Assembly: GCF_022815905.2 (NCBI RefSeq)
Contig: NZ_CP119327.1
Span: 868,001-932,000 of the forward strand
DNA from: Staphylococcus sp. NRL 16/872
Lineage (GTDB): Bacteria > Bacillota > Bacilli > Staphylococcales > Staphylococcaceae
Reading direction: 5' to 3'
Length of the DNA: 64,000 bases
Under the pieces are notes generated by a model. It had not been told where the DNA came from, did no database searches, and was given only the letters and a program-made list of their open reading frames with translations. The position numbers were made by a program, and so were the translations under genes. How positions within the stretch are numbered: position 1 is the first letter of the stretch; each line of letters opens with the position of its first letter. Positions 37,139-46,561 of this stretch are shown piece by piece.

Positions 37139-39076
37139 TTATAACATTTCTTGTAATTCTTCCCATTCTATCATGACTTGTTCTAATTTCTGTTCGGTTT
37201 CCATTTTCTCATTAGCAAGTTCAGATGCTTTGATAGGATCATTAAATATTTCAGGTTGGGTGAGTTGTTCATCGATATGAGTTATATCGTTTTCAAATTG
37301 TTCTATTTTTTCTTCACATTGTTCAATTTGACGTTCTAATTTACGTTGTTCTCTACGTTGTTGTTTTTGATTATCATAACTACTATTTTGTTTATTACTT
37401 GAAATCTCAGCTCCACCTGTATGATCATCAGTGCGTTCGGCTTCAAAAATTTCTAAGGCAGCTGCTTCTTCTGTCTTTTCAATATAATATTGATAATCTC
37501 CAAGATACATTTGTCCCCCGTCTTTATCTAAATCAAATACTTTATTCGCTAATTGGTTAATGAAATAACGGTCGTGAGAAACAAATAAGATTGTACCTTC
37601 AAAATGTTGTAAAGCTTGTTCTAACATTTCCTTTGAATCTATGTCTAAATGGTTGGTCGGTTCGTCTAGAATCAATACATTATCTCTTTGTAACATTAAT
37701 AATGCAAGTTGAAGACGAGCTTTTTCGCCCCCAGATAAATCATTGATGATTTTCTTGACGTCATCTTGTACAAATAAAAAACGTCCTAATACAGCTCGAA
37801 CATCTTTTTCATTCATATTAGAATATTGATCCCAAACATAATCTAAAATCGTCTTATTAGATTTAAATTCAGCTTGCTTTTGATCGTAGTATCCAATTTG
37901 AAGATTAGCACCGAAGACAACCTCGCCACCTAATTTAGCTTGACGATTGGCAATTGTTTTAATTAGCGTTGTTTTACCTACACCATTAGGGCCAATAATA
38001 GCGATATGATCGCCTTTAGTGATTTCGATATTTATAGGATTAGTAATAGGTATTTCATATCCGATTTCTAAATTATGAATATGCATAACATCATTACCAG
38101 TGTTGCGTTCAAAGCCAAATTGAATATTGGCGCTTCTTGCATCTAACATAGGTTTATCGATGCGTTCCATTTTTTCTAGCGTTTTACGTCGACTTTTAGC
38201 CATACCGCTAGTAGAGGCACGGGTAATATTTTTCTCTACAAACGTTTCAAGACGTTTAATTTCTTCCTGTTGTTTTTCATATTCTTGCATACGCTGTTCA
38301 TAATATTTATCGCGTTGTTCGATAAATTGTTCATAATTACCCACGTAACGTTTAATATCTCCAAGCGCCACATCATAAATTTGTGTCACGATTTTATCAA
38401 GGAAGTAACGATCGTGACTAATAATGACGATGGCACCTTTAAAGTATTTTAAATAGTCTTCCAACCATTTTGTCGTTTCTAAATCAAGATGGTTAGTCGG
38501 TTCATCTAATAATAATAAATCAGGCTCACTTAATAACATTTGTGCTAGTGATAAGCGTGTTTTTTGCCCACCGCTAAAGTCGTTGATAGGTTTGCCGAAA
38601 TCTTCTTCTTTAAAATTCAGACCATGCAACACAGTTTTAATCTTACTTTCGTATTGATAGCCCTCAAGTTGTTCAAATTGATTAGACAACGATTCATAGC
38701 GTTCCATATGATGTTGATAGTCTTCAGTATCATAATCATTGGCATGCATAGCTAACCAATCTGTTTCTACTTTAATTAAACCTTCCATATTTTTAATGTG
38801 TTCAAAAGGTTTAGACATTTCTTCAAACACAGTCGATGAAGAGTTGAGTGTCATTTGTTGAGTTAAATAACCCATACGCAAATTTTTAATTTTAGAAATA
38901 TGGCCACTATCATAGTCTTCAACACCTGCGATAATCTTCATTAATGTTGACTTACCAGCGCCATTTCGTCCAACGATACCTATACGTTCGCCAGTTTTAA
39001 CTTCGAAATTAACATGAGTAAATATATCTTCACCATCGAATGACTTCGAAATGTCATTTAATTGCATTAATATCAT
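37139..39076 (-). CDS. ABC-F family ATP-binding protein (YdiF-like)
   Basis: Soluble twin ABC ATPase of the translation-associated ABC-F group. The 645-residue protein has Walker A motifs GRNGAGKSTLMK (about residue 38) and GPNGVGKTTLIK (about 350), signatures FSGGQKTRLSLAQ and LSGGEKARLQLAL, and two LDEPTNHLD Walker B motifs. The linker between the domains is long and charged. A C-terminal coiled-coil tail (about 575-645, glutamate/glutamine-rich) follows. There are no membrane segments. Position between tsaD and rex matches B. subtilis gcp-ydiF-rex. It may act on stalled ribosomes; antibiotic resistance is not implied. Confidence 0.9.
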   Translation of the reverse strand: MILMQLNDISKSFDGEDIFTHVNFEVKTGERIGIVGRNGAGKSTLMKIIAGVEDYDSGHISKIKNLRMGYLTQQMTLNSSSTVFEEMSKPFEHIKNMEGLIKVETDWLAMHANDYDTEDYQHHMERYESLSNQFEQLEGYQYESKIKTVLHGLNFKEEDFGKPINDFSGGQKTRLSLAQMLLSEPDLLLLDEPTNHLDLETTKWLEDYLKYFKGAIVIISHDRYFLDKIVTQIYDVALGDIKRYVGNYEQFIEQRDKYYEQRMQEYEKQQEEIKRLETFVEKNITRASTSGMAKSRRKTLEKMERIDKPMLDARSANIQFGFERNTGNDVMHIHNLEIGYEIPITNPINIEITKGDHIAIIGPNGVGKTTLIKTIANRQAKLGGEVVFGANLQIGYYDQKQAEFKSNKTILDYVWDQYSNMNEKDVRAVLGRFLFVQDDVKKIINDLSGGEKARLQLALLMLQRDNVLILDEPTNHLDIDSKEMLEQALQHFEGTILFVSHDRYFINQLANKVFDLDKDGGQMYLGDYQYYIEKTEEAAALEIFEAERTDDHTGGAEISSNKQNSSYDNQKQQRREQRKLERQIEQCEEKIEQFENDITHIDEQLTQPEIFNDPIKASELANEKMETEQKLEQVMIEWEELQEML

Positions 39077-39319
39077 TCAGGGTTCACCTTTCTATTTTTT
39101 ACAAAAGTATTTATCACAAAATTGCCTTATACATTACTCTTTATTTTACCGTATAATAAAGTTACATGAAACTAAGATATTTATTTTTAAAAAGTGTTAA
39201 GGTATAATATGTCAGTATTCATTATGGGACATAATGTGATTTCAAAGGAATGACTAATTGCACGCAAATTAGTTTGAATACATAGATTAAAAAGTTCAAA
39301 CAAGAGGGGGACAACTCAA

Positions 39320-39958
39320 ATGGCTCAAAATCAAGCTAAAATTCCTCGTGCAACATTGAAACGATTACCGTTATATTATAGATTCGTTAACACCTTGAAG
39401 ACAAAAGGAATTGATCGAGTTAATTCTAAAACTATCAGTGAAGCGCTAAATATTGAATCAGCCACGATTAGAAGGGATTTTTCTTACTTTGGTGAGTTAG
39501 GAAAAAAGGGTTATGGCTACAATATTGATAGTTTATTAGAATTTTTTAAATCTGAACTTAGTGATAGTGAGGAGATTCATATTGCTATAGTTGGAGTAGG
39601 TAACTTAGGAAGGGCACTATTAACATACAACTTTTCAATTCATGACGAAATGACGATTACAGAAGCATTTGATATTGATAAAGATATTGTAGATCAACAA
39701 GTCGGTAAAGTGAAAGTTCATCATATGGATGATTTACAACAAGTGCTTGAAACTCAAGACATTAATGTAGTTATTCTAACTACACCTGAAAAGGCAGCTC
39801 AAAACGTAGTAGATCAGTTAGTTGAGGCTAATGTAAAAGGAATATTGAATTTTACACCGGCTAGAATAGAAGTGCCAAAAACTGTTCAAGTGCACCATAT
39901 TGATTTAGGTATAGAATTACAATCACTTTTATTTTTTATGAAAAACTATTCGAACTAG
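39320..39958 (+). CDS. rex: Redox-sensing transcriptional repressor Rex
   Basis: NADH/NAD-responsive repressor of fermentation and anaerobic respiration genes. The 212-residue protein has an N-terminal winged helix ([36 protein letters not shown]) and a Rossmann NAD-binding domain ([15 protein letters not shown]). The C-terminal helix carries [13 protein letters not shown] strong AGAGGGGG ribosome site precedes it. A small hairpin with a T tail follows at about 39984. Confidence 0.95.
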   Translation: MAQNQAKIPRATLKRLPLYYRFVNTLKTKGIDRVNSKTISEALNIESATIRRDFSYFGELGKKGYGYNIDSLLEFFKSELSDSEEIHIAIVGVGNLGRALLTYNFSIHDEMTITEAFDIDKDIVDQQVGKVKVHHMDDLQQVLETQDINVVILTTPEKAAQNVVDQLVEANVKGILNFTPARIEVPKTVQVHHIDLGIELQSLLFFMKNYSN

Positions 39959-39983
39959 ATAGTATTTTGTTTATAGTCTTAAT

Positions 39984-40013
39984 CATTCTTTCGAGAGAAA
40001 GAAAGATTTTTTT
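39984..40013 (+). terminator. Probable terminator of rex
   Basis: CTTTC-GAGA-GAAAG stem extended by A/T pairs and followed by a run of seven T. Confidence 0.65.
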
Positions 40014-40108
40014 ATTATTTCAATATTATTAAATCCGAACAAATGTTATTGATAATTAAATATTAATCTATTATAATACCTTAGTAAATCAATCGGGAAA
40101 GGATGCAT

Positions 40109-41218
40109 TTGACTTTGGTTTGGATGATTATTAGCGGCCTAATCGTTGGGATTTTATTAGGCTTTGTCATGCAACGTACACGCTTCTGCTTAACAGGTGG
40201 TTTTAGAGATATGTACGTGCAAAAAAATAATAAAATGTTTTATGCTTTATTAGTAGCGATTACTGTTCAAAGTATTGGACTTGTAATATTAACAAGTTTA
40301 GGATTAATCGCAATTCCTTATAGTACATTTCCTGTTCTAGGAACGATTATTGGTTCTTTCATTTTCGGAATAGGAATAGTTCTAGCAGGTGGATGTGCGA
40401 CTGGAACGTGGTACCGAGCTGGAGAGGGGTTAATCGGGAGCTGGGTTGCCCTCATTATGTATGCAGGCACTGCTGCAGTAACTAAAACAGGCGTTTTGCT
40501 TCCAGTTATGAATTGGATTAATAAACCTACGAAGGTGAATACAAGTATGGCTCAAACTACAGGTATTCCAATGTGGGTATTAACAATTATTTTAACTGGT
40601 ATTACATTATTTGTTGTAGTGAAAACATTACGTAAGCCTAAACCTAAAATGGCAGTACCAAAATTGAAACAAAAGTATACAGGTATTAGACATTATTTAT
40701 TTGAAAAACGTTACCACCCGTTTGTAGCAGGTATTGCGGTAGGTCTTATAGCATTTATCGCTTGGCCAATGAGTATGTCAACGGGACGTGATCATGGTTT
40801 AGGTATTACAACACCTTCTGCTAATTTAATTACATTCTTAATTACAGGTGATACTAAATTAGTAGATTGGGGCGTTTTATTAATATTAGGTATCTTCTTA
40901 GGCTCATATATTGCAGCAAGAGGTTCACATGAATTTAAATGGCGTTTACCGGATAAACGTACTATTAGAAACAGTGCAATTGGCGGTATTTGTATGGGAT
41001 TTGGTGCCTCAGTGGCAGGCGGTTGCTCAATCGGTAACGGCTTAGTAGAAACTGCAATTATGTCTTGGAAAGGTTGGATAGCATTAGTATCTATGATCTT
41101 TGGTGTATGGTTCATGAGTTATTTTATCTTCGTAAGACCAATGAAAAAATTACAGCAACAAACTGCACCAAAGCAAGCGAACTCAGCATCTACTTCTAAA
41201 CAACCTCAAACAACGTAA
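40109..41218 (+). CDS. tsuA: YeeE/YedE-family thiosulfate importer (TsuA-like)
   Basis: Inner-membrane sulfur transporter of two pseudo-repeats with many membrane segments. About 369 residues. The conserved thiosulfate-path cysteines are visible in RTRFCLTGGFRD, LAGGCATGTWYRAGEG and VAGGCSIGNGL. The ribosome site GAAAGGA ends at 40103, where an in-frame ATG abuts it, so I prefer TTG 40109; the exact start is uncertain. The paired TusA-like gene 22 bases downstream strongly supports sulfur uptake. Confidence 0.85.
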   Translation: MTLVWMIISGLIVGILLGFVMQRTRFCLTGGFRDMYVQKNNKMFYALLVAITVQSIGLVILTSLGLIAIPYSTFPVLGTIIGSFIFGIGIVLAGGCATGTWYRAGEGLIGSWVALIMYAGTAAVTKTGVLLPVMNWINKPTKVNTSMAQTTGIPMWVLTIILTGITLFVVVKTLRKPKPKMAVPKLKQKYTGIRHYLFEKRYHPFVAGIAVGLIAFIAWPMSMSTGRDHGLGITTPSANLITFLITGDTKLVDWGVLLILGIFLGSYIAARGSHEFKWRLPDKRTIRNSAIGGICMGFGASVAGGCSIGNGLVETAIMSWKGWIALVSMIFGVWFMSYFIFVRPMKKLQQQTAPKQANSASTSKQPQTT

Positions 41219-41240
41219 ACAGATAGGAGGAGTAATAATA

Positions 41241-41465
41241 ATGTTATATGAATTAGGTACAGTTGGTATGGTATGTCCATTCCCATTAATTGAAGCGCAA
41301 AAGAAAATGCAAACACTTGAAAACGGTGATGAGTTAAAAATCGATTTCGACTGTACTCAAGCGACAGAAGCCATTCCAAACTGGGCAGCAGAACAAGGTT
41401 ACCCAGTAACAAACTATGAACAATTGGATGACGCTTCTTGGACGATTACAGTACAAAAAGCATAA
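41241..41465 (+). CDS. tsuB: TusA/YedF-family sulfur carrier (TsuB-like)
   Basis: A 74-residue SirA/TusA-fold protein with the sulfur-accepting CPxP motif (MVCPFPLIEAQKKM, cysteine 12). It is expected to take sulfur from the adjacent YeeE-type channel and drive thiosulfate uptake, as shown for TsuA/TsuB. A strong TAGGAGGAG ribosome site is present, 22 bases after tsuA. Confidence 0.88.
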   Translation: MLYELGTVGMVCPFPLIEAQKKMQTLENGDELKIDFDCTQATEAIPNWAAEQGYPVTNYEQLDDASWTITVQKA

Positions 41466-41609
41466 GCGAATTTTAAGGAAAGTATACTATTTAAAACAAA
41501 ATACAGAAGTGTGATGTTATATTTTGTAACATATTGTGTCATTTTATCTTACCGATTTTTGCCATCTTGAAAAACTATCATTAAGATATTTTCAAAGGAA
41601 GTGGTAATT

Positions 41610-42854
41610 ATGAAGATGGATGACACAATTTTTTTATTTCTTTGTACATTACTGGTGTGGTTAATGACACCGGGGTTAAGTTTATTCTATGGGGGTCTCG
41701 TACAATCTAAGAATGTATTGAATACAGTAATGCAAAGTATGGCAGCGATGATTATCGTAACTTTCACATGGATTACATTTGGTTTTACATTAAGTTTTGG
41801 AACTGGAAATGACTTAATAGGAAACTTTGATTTCATGGGCTTACAACATGTAGGTTTTGCGATTAATCAAGATTTAAGTCCACATGTTCCGTTTGCGCTA
41901 TTTATGTTATTTCAAATGATGTTTTGTACTATTGCGGTCTCAATTTTATCTGGTTCTATTGCGGAACGTATGAGATTTATTCCGTTTACAATTTTTATCA
42001 TAATATGGGTTATTGTCATTTATAGCCCGGTTGCTCACTGGGTATGGGGCGGCGGTTGGATAGGTAAGTTAGGTGCTTTAGATTATGCCGGAGGAACTGT
42101 TGTACATATTACGTCAGGGGTGTCGGGACTTATTTTAGCAATTATGATTGGTCATGGTAAAAAGATCGAAAAAATTCAACCCCATAATTTATTAATTACA
42201 TTAATTGGTGGCATACTTGTTTGGATGGGATGGTATGGATTTAATACAGGTAGTGCCTATTCTTTAAATGATGTTGCATTAGCTTCATTTGTAAATACTG
42301 TGATTGCAGCTAGTGGTGGTGCATTCAGTTGGTTAGTACTGGAATACATAATAACTAAAAAGCTTAGCCTTCTTGGTTTATTATCAGGGGTACTTGCAGG
42401 TTTAGTAGCTATTACACCTGCTGCAGGTTATGTAAGTTATTTGAATGCATATATTATTTCAATTTGTGGTGGTATCGCATGTTATTTTGTCATTAATATT
42501 ATTAAAGAGAAATTTAAATATAACGATACATTAGATGCATTTGGTATTCATGGTGTAGGTGGTGTAGTAGGAGCAGTACTTACTGGTGTCTTCCAATCTC
42601 ATGCAGTTAATGGAGATATTGATAATGGCCTTGTCTACACTGGTAATTTCCATGCAGTATTGATTCAACTTATTGCAGTAGTAGTGGTAGTCATTTATAC
42701 CATTGTTTTAACTTGGATTATCGGCAAAGTTTTACAAAAACTGATGCCATTAGCAACTACCGAAGAAGAAGATAAAGCAGGATTAGACGAAATTGTCCAC
42801 GGTGAAAAAGCGTACTTCTACGGTGAGCTTAATAAATTAAATAAAAGATATTAA
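41610..42854 (+). CDS. amt: Ammonium transporter
   Basis: Amt/Mep/Rh-family channel for ammonium with about eleven membrane segments. The 414-residue protein has the twin-histidine pore (GGTVVHITSGVSGL and AFGIHGVGGVVGA) and the family start MTPGLSLFYGGLVQSKN. ATG 41610 sits eight bases after AAGGAAG; an in-frame GTG at 41601 overlaps that site. There is no PII (glnK) gene next to it, unlike the Bacillus nrgAB pair. Confidence 0.93.
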   Translation: MKMDDTIFLFLCTLLVWLMTPGLSLFYGGLVQSKNVLNTVMQSMAAMIIVTFTWITFGFTLSFGTGNDLIGNFDFMGLQHVGFAINQDLSPHVPFALFMLFQMMFCTIAVSILSGSIAERMRFIPFTIFIIIWVIVIYSPVAHWVWGGGWIGKLGALDYAGGTVVHITSGVSGLILAIMIGHGKKIEKIQPHNLLITLIGGILVWMGWYGFNTGSAYSLNDVALASFVNTVIAASGGAFSWLVLEYIITKKLSLLGLLSGVLAGLVAITPAAGYVSYLNAYIISICGGIACYFVINIIKEKFKYNDTLDAFGIHGVGGVVGAVLTGVFQSHAVNGDIDNGLVYTGNFHAVLIQLIAVVVVVIYTIVLTWIIGKVLQKLMPLATTEEEDKAGLDEIVHGEKAYFYGELNKLNKRY

Positions 42855-42907
42855 TAGACTATAGACAAACTTTTTAGCATCATTTCTTGTTTAGAAATTA
42901 GTGATGC

Positions 42908-42940
42908 ATACACCTAAGCATTGGCTTAGGTGTTCTTTTA
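42908..42940 (+). terminator. Terminator of amt
   Basis: ACACCTAAGC-ATTG-GCTTAGGTGT stem followed by TCTTTTA. Confidence 0.85.
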
Positions 42941-43325
42941 TCTTAAATGAAAACACGTCCTGACACATCCGATTAGGGGTATTCTAACTGTCTTTATAGT
43001 TTGAAAATATATGATTATTAAATAAAGAGGCTATGAAATTTAATATTTTAAGCGTTTAAAATTATGATAAAATATAATTTGAATAGTTTCTAATTTAAGT
43101 GATTATTTTATTGAAAATATATCAGTTACATAAAATTAGCGGGGGTCTTTAAAAAAATATAGTCTCCCGTTTTTTAAATTTAGGGTAACTAATCTAAGAA
43201 TGAAAGTTTATACTGTGCAAACGCTCATTTATGGTTGAACATAAAATAATTATCACAAGATAGGACCGATATTATTAGAAATGATAAAATGAAAAAAGAA
43301 TAATCTCTATCGTTGGAGGGATAAT
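42941..43325 (+). other. scrB upstream region with operator-like palindrome and hairpin
   Basis: About 385 bp without a gene. It contains a near-palindrome ATTTTAAGCGTTTAAAAT (43045-43062), of the LacI-type operator style expected for sucrose regulators. A TATAAT follows at 43073-43078. About 95 bases further is a hairpin with CGGGGG (43140-43145) pairing CTCCCG (43174-43179) before seven T. The last could terminate a short leader RNA or small RNA. Confidence 0.45.
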
Positions 43326-44813
43326 ATGGCTGAATGGTCAAGAGAAGAACGCTATCGTCGTTTAGAAGATGTAGAATCAAAATTAATAGAAGACTTAAAA
43401 TATCAAGTCTCAACATCTAAATATTGTCAAATATTTCATATTCAACCTGAAACAGGACTATTAAACGATCCAAACGGGTTAATATATTTTGACGGTAAAT
43501 ATTATATTTCTCATCAGTGGTTCCCTTTAGGAGCTGTGCATGGTCTAAAATATTGGTTTAATTATACCAGTAAAGACTTAATCACTTTTGAACCTCAAGG
43601 CCCTATACTTAAACCTGACACTGAATTTGATAGCCATGGTGTATATAGTGGAAGCGCCTTTGAACATGATGGTCACTTATATTATATGTATACTGGTAAT
43701 CATCGAGATGAAGATTGGGAACGTCATGCTAGTCAAATGATAGCGAAAGTAAATGAGGATGGAACAATACATAAATTCAAAGAACCTGTTATTTCTCATC
43801 AACCTCAAGGTTACACAAGTCATTTTAGAGACCCAAAAGTGTTTGAACATGACGATGAGTTCAACGCGATAATTGGAGCACAAAATAATAATGAATTAGG
43901 TCGATTTTTATTATATAAAACAGTAAATCGTCAACTCGATCATTGGGAATTGGTTGGAGAAATTCACACTAGTTTAGAAGATTTCGGCTATATGTGGGAA
44001 TGTCCGGATTATTTCAAATTAGATGGAGAAGATGTGATTTTATTTAGTCCTCAAGGGCTTGAACCCAAAGGAGATAAATTTAGAAATATTTACCAATCAG
44101 GTTATATTATTGGTGAATTAGACTTTGATACTTTGACATTTGAACATAATGAATTTATTGAATTAGATAATGGATTTGATTTTTATGCACCACAAACTTT
44201 TGTTGATGAACATGGTAAACGAATATTAATTGGATGGATGGGTTTACCTGAAATTCATTATCCAACTGATGATGAAGGATGGGCGCATTGTTTAACTATA
44301 CCTCGTGAATTATCAATGGAGGAGGGCAAGTTACGTCAACGACCTCTTAAAGCATTAGAGAAATTACGCACCAATAAAGAAACAGCATTAGGCTACGCAA
44401 ATAAATTTACTCGTGTACTGCATCCTTATGAAGGCACACAATATGAATTAATCATTGATATTTTGGACAATGAAGCATCAGAACTTTATTTTGAATTACG
44501 CGCTTCTAAAAAATGTTCAACTCTTATTACATATAATACGCGAGAACAAAAAGTAACATTAGATCGTTCAGAGAGTGGCTTATTACCGGATAATGTTACA
44601 GATATGACACGTAGTACTATTTTAGATACGCCACTTACTCAGTTACAAATTTTTGTAGATACATCAAGTATAGAAATATTCTGTAATGATGGTGAACGTG
44701 TACTGACATCTCGTATTTTTCCAGATGAAACTGCTTCAGGAATTAAAACATCAACAGAATCGGGACAAGTATATTTACAATTTACGAAATATGAATTTAA
44801 AGGTGATAGATAA
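43326..44813 (+). CDS. scrB: Sucrose-6-phosphate hydrolase
   Basis: GH32 beta-fructofuranosidase that splits sucrose-6-phosphate from PTS uptake into glucose-6-phosphate and fructose. The 495-residue protein has the catalytic nucleophile motif LNDPNGLIYFDGKYY, the transition-state FRDPK and the acid/base ECPDYF. A GGAGGG ribosome site precedes ATG 43326. The fructokinase gene follows one base after the stop. The sucrose PTS gene and a ScrR regulator are not adjacent. Confidence 0.93.
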   Translation: MAEWSREERYRRLEDVESKLIEDLKYQVSTSKYCQIFHIQPETGLLNDPNGLIYFDGKYYISHQWFPLGAVHGLKYWFNYTSKDLITFEPQGPILKPDTEFDSHGVYSGSAFEHDGHLYYMYTGNHRDEDWERHASQMIAKVNEDGTIHKFKEPVISHQPQGYTSHFRDPKVFEHDDEFNAIIGAQNNNELGRFLLYKTVNRQLDHWELVGEIHTSLEDFGYMWECPDYFKLDGEDVILFSPQGLEPKGDKFRNIYQSGYIIGELDFDTLTFEHNEFIELDNGFDFYAPQTFVDEHGKRILIGWMGLPEIHYPTDDEGWAHCLTIPRELSMEEGKLRQRPLKALEKLRTNKETALGYANKFTRVLHPYEGTQYELIIDILDNEASELYFELRASKKCSTLITYNTREQKVTLDRSESGLLPDNVTDMTRSTILDTPLTQLQIFVDTSSIEIFCNDGERVLTSRIFPDETASGIKTSTESGQVYLQFTKYEFKGDR

Positions 44814-44814
44814 A

Positions 44815-45777
44815 ATGAGAAAGTTATATGCCCTAGGCGAAGCATTAATTGATTTTATTCCAAATGTAACGAATTCTGAATTAAAAGACGTCACACAATT
44901 TAGCCGTCAAGTAGGGGGCGCTCCTGCCAATGTGGCGAGTGTAGCTCAAAAATTGGGGGCGAATGCAGAGATGGTAACACAACTAGGACACGATGCATTT
45001 GGCGATATCATTGTAGAAACGCTTGATCAATTAGGTGTAGGCACGCAATATATTAGAAGAACTAATGAAGCTAATACAGCGCTTGCATTTGTAAGTTTAA
45101 AAGAAGATGGTCAACGTGATTTTTCATTTTATCGTAAACCCTCTGCAGATATGTTATATCAACCGTCTTATCTAGACGAAATTACAATATCCGAATATGA
45201 TATTTTGCATTTTTGTTCAGTCGATTTAGTAGAAAGTGAAATGAAAACTTCTCACAAAATGATGATAGAGAAATTCGAAGCAGCTAATGGTATCATCGTT
45301 TTTGATCCGAACGTGAGATTGCCATTATGGGATAGTGCGGATGCGTGTAAAGCGGCGATTCAAGAATTTATTCCTAAAGCACACGTTGTTAAAGTTTCTG
45401 ATGAAGAAATTGAATTCATTACTGGTAAAGCAGATGAAACTGAAGCCATTCAATCATTATTTACAGGCAATGTTGAAGCGGTTATTTTTACACAGGGTCC
45501 TAAAGGGGCAACCATTTTCTTAAAAAATGGGGGAAGCATTCATCACGAAGGTTATAAAGTGAAAGCGATTGATACAACTGGGGCAGGGGATGCCTTTATT
45601 GGAGCAGTAATTAGCAGAATGTTAAATAGTTCAATCACTGATATTACTGACCTCTTTGAAAAGGAAGGACAAGAAATACTTAAATTCAGTAATTTAGTAG
45701 CAGCTAAAGTGACTACTAAATATGGAGCGATTGAGAGTATTCCTGCTTTAGATGAAGTCATGAAAGACTTACAATAA
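44815..45777 (+). CDS. scrK: Fructokinase
   Basis: PfkB/ribokinase-family sugar kinase phosphorylating the fructose released by ScrB. The 320-residue protein has GGAPANVASVAQKLG near the N-terminus and the anion-hole DTTGAGDAFIGAVI with the catalytic aspartate. ATG 44815 is chosen because AAAGGTGA lies eight bases upstream and the frame upstream overlaps scrB. A bidirectional terminator separates it from convergent agrA. Confidence 0.93.
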   Translation: MRKLYALGEALIDFIPNVTNSELKDVTQFSRQVGGAPANVASVAQKLGANAEMVTQLGHDAFGDIIVETLDQLGVGTQYIRRTNEANTALAFVSLKEDGQRDFSFYRKPSADMLYQPSYLDEITISEYDILHFCSVDLVESEMKTSHKMMIEKFEAANGIIVFDPNVRLPLWDSADACKAAIQEFIPKAHVVKVSDEEIEFITGKADETEAIQSLFTGNVEAVIFTQGPKGATIFLKNGGSIHHEGYKVKAIDTTGAGDAFIGAVISRMLNSSITDITDLFEKEGQEILKFSNLVAAKVTTKYGAIESIPALDEVMKDLQ

Positions 45778-45786
45778 CATAATATT

Positions 45787-45826
45787 AAAGCACCAACTGA
45801 TTAAATTTATATCAGCTGGTGCTTTT
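45787..45826. terminator. Bidirectional terminator of scrBK and agrBDCA
   Basis: AAAGCACCAACTGAT pairs with ATCAGCTGGTGCTTTT across a short loop between two convergent operons. T runs lie on the plus side and A/T on the other. Confidence 0.8.
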
Positions 45827-45832
45827 GTGTGT

Positions 45833-46549
45833 TTATATTTTTTTGACATTTCGAACGGAAGCGTAACAATGTTCGCCGTTTTTAAAGTTAACTATACGTT
45901 CTTTAGAATCAATAGATTCGATATTATGACGATTAACAACAAAACTGTTGTGACATCTAAAGAAGCGGTCATCTAATTGGGCGAGTTCTTTAAGATTGCC
46001 ATAAAATTCAATTTGGCGATTGTCTAAATGAGCAATTAAACGATGAGATTTTGTTGATGATTCAAAAAACATTACGTCATCATATTGGACATAAATAGAG
46101 TTGCTACCACGTTTTAATTCTATTGTTTCAATGTTACTTTCTTTGGAAAGTAACTTCAAACGTGTATGTGCAGTTTCTATGCAATCAATAATTCTTGTTT
46201 GCAACTGGCTTGGATCATCTTTGAAAATAAAGTCCATTGCAGATACTTTGTAGACAAACGTTAAATAAGTTAATTCACTATGACTAGTCACAAAAATGAT
46301 GTTACCAATCGGATCGTACTTACGAATTTCACTGCCCAATTTAATGCCATTCATATCCGCTTCTAATTGGATATCTAAGAAATAGCAACCTACATCATTC
46401 ATTTCTTTAGATTGCTCTATAACTTCATAAGGATCATCTGTAGCTAACGCAATTTCCATTGGTTTTTCCTCAATCATTATGTAATTATTAATAATTGAAA
46501 CCATATTTTCACGCTGTTTCACATCATCTTCACAAATGAATATTTTCAT
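45833..46549 (-). CDS. agrA: Accessory gene regulator response regulator AgrA
   Basis: Response regulator activating the P2 and P3 promoters on phosphorylation by AgrC. The 238-residue protein has a receiver domain (EDDVKQRENM, phospho-acceptor aspartate in GCYFLDIQLEAD, the lysine in MDFIFKDD) and a C-terminal LytTR DNA-binding domain (IYVQYDDVMFFESSTKSHR, RCHNSFVVNRHNIESID). It is the last gene of agrBDCA. Confidence 0.96.
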   Translation of the reverse strand: MKIFICEDDVKQRENMVSIINNYIMIEEKPMEIALATDDPYEVIEQSKEMNDVGCYFLDIQLEADMNGIKLGSEIRKYDPIGNIIFVTSHSELTYLTFVYKVSAMDFIFKDDPSQLQTRIIDCIETAHTRLKLLSKESNIETIELKRGSNSIYVQYDDVMFFESSTKSHRLIAHLDNRQIEFYGNLKELAQLDDRFFRCHNSFVVNRHNIESIDSKERIVNFKNGEHCYASVRNVKKI

Positions 46550-46561
46550 TGTTACACATCC

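Noticed and set aside
37139..39076. Antibiotic-resistance ABC-F (Vga or Msr type).
   Set aside because: Synteny with tsaD and rex and the long C-terminal coiled coil fit the housekeeping YdiF group. Nothing in the sequence points to ribosome-protection resistance.
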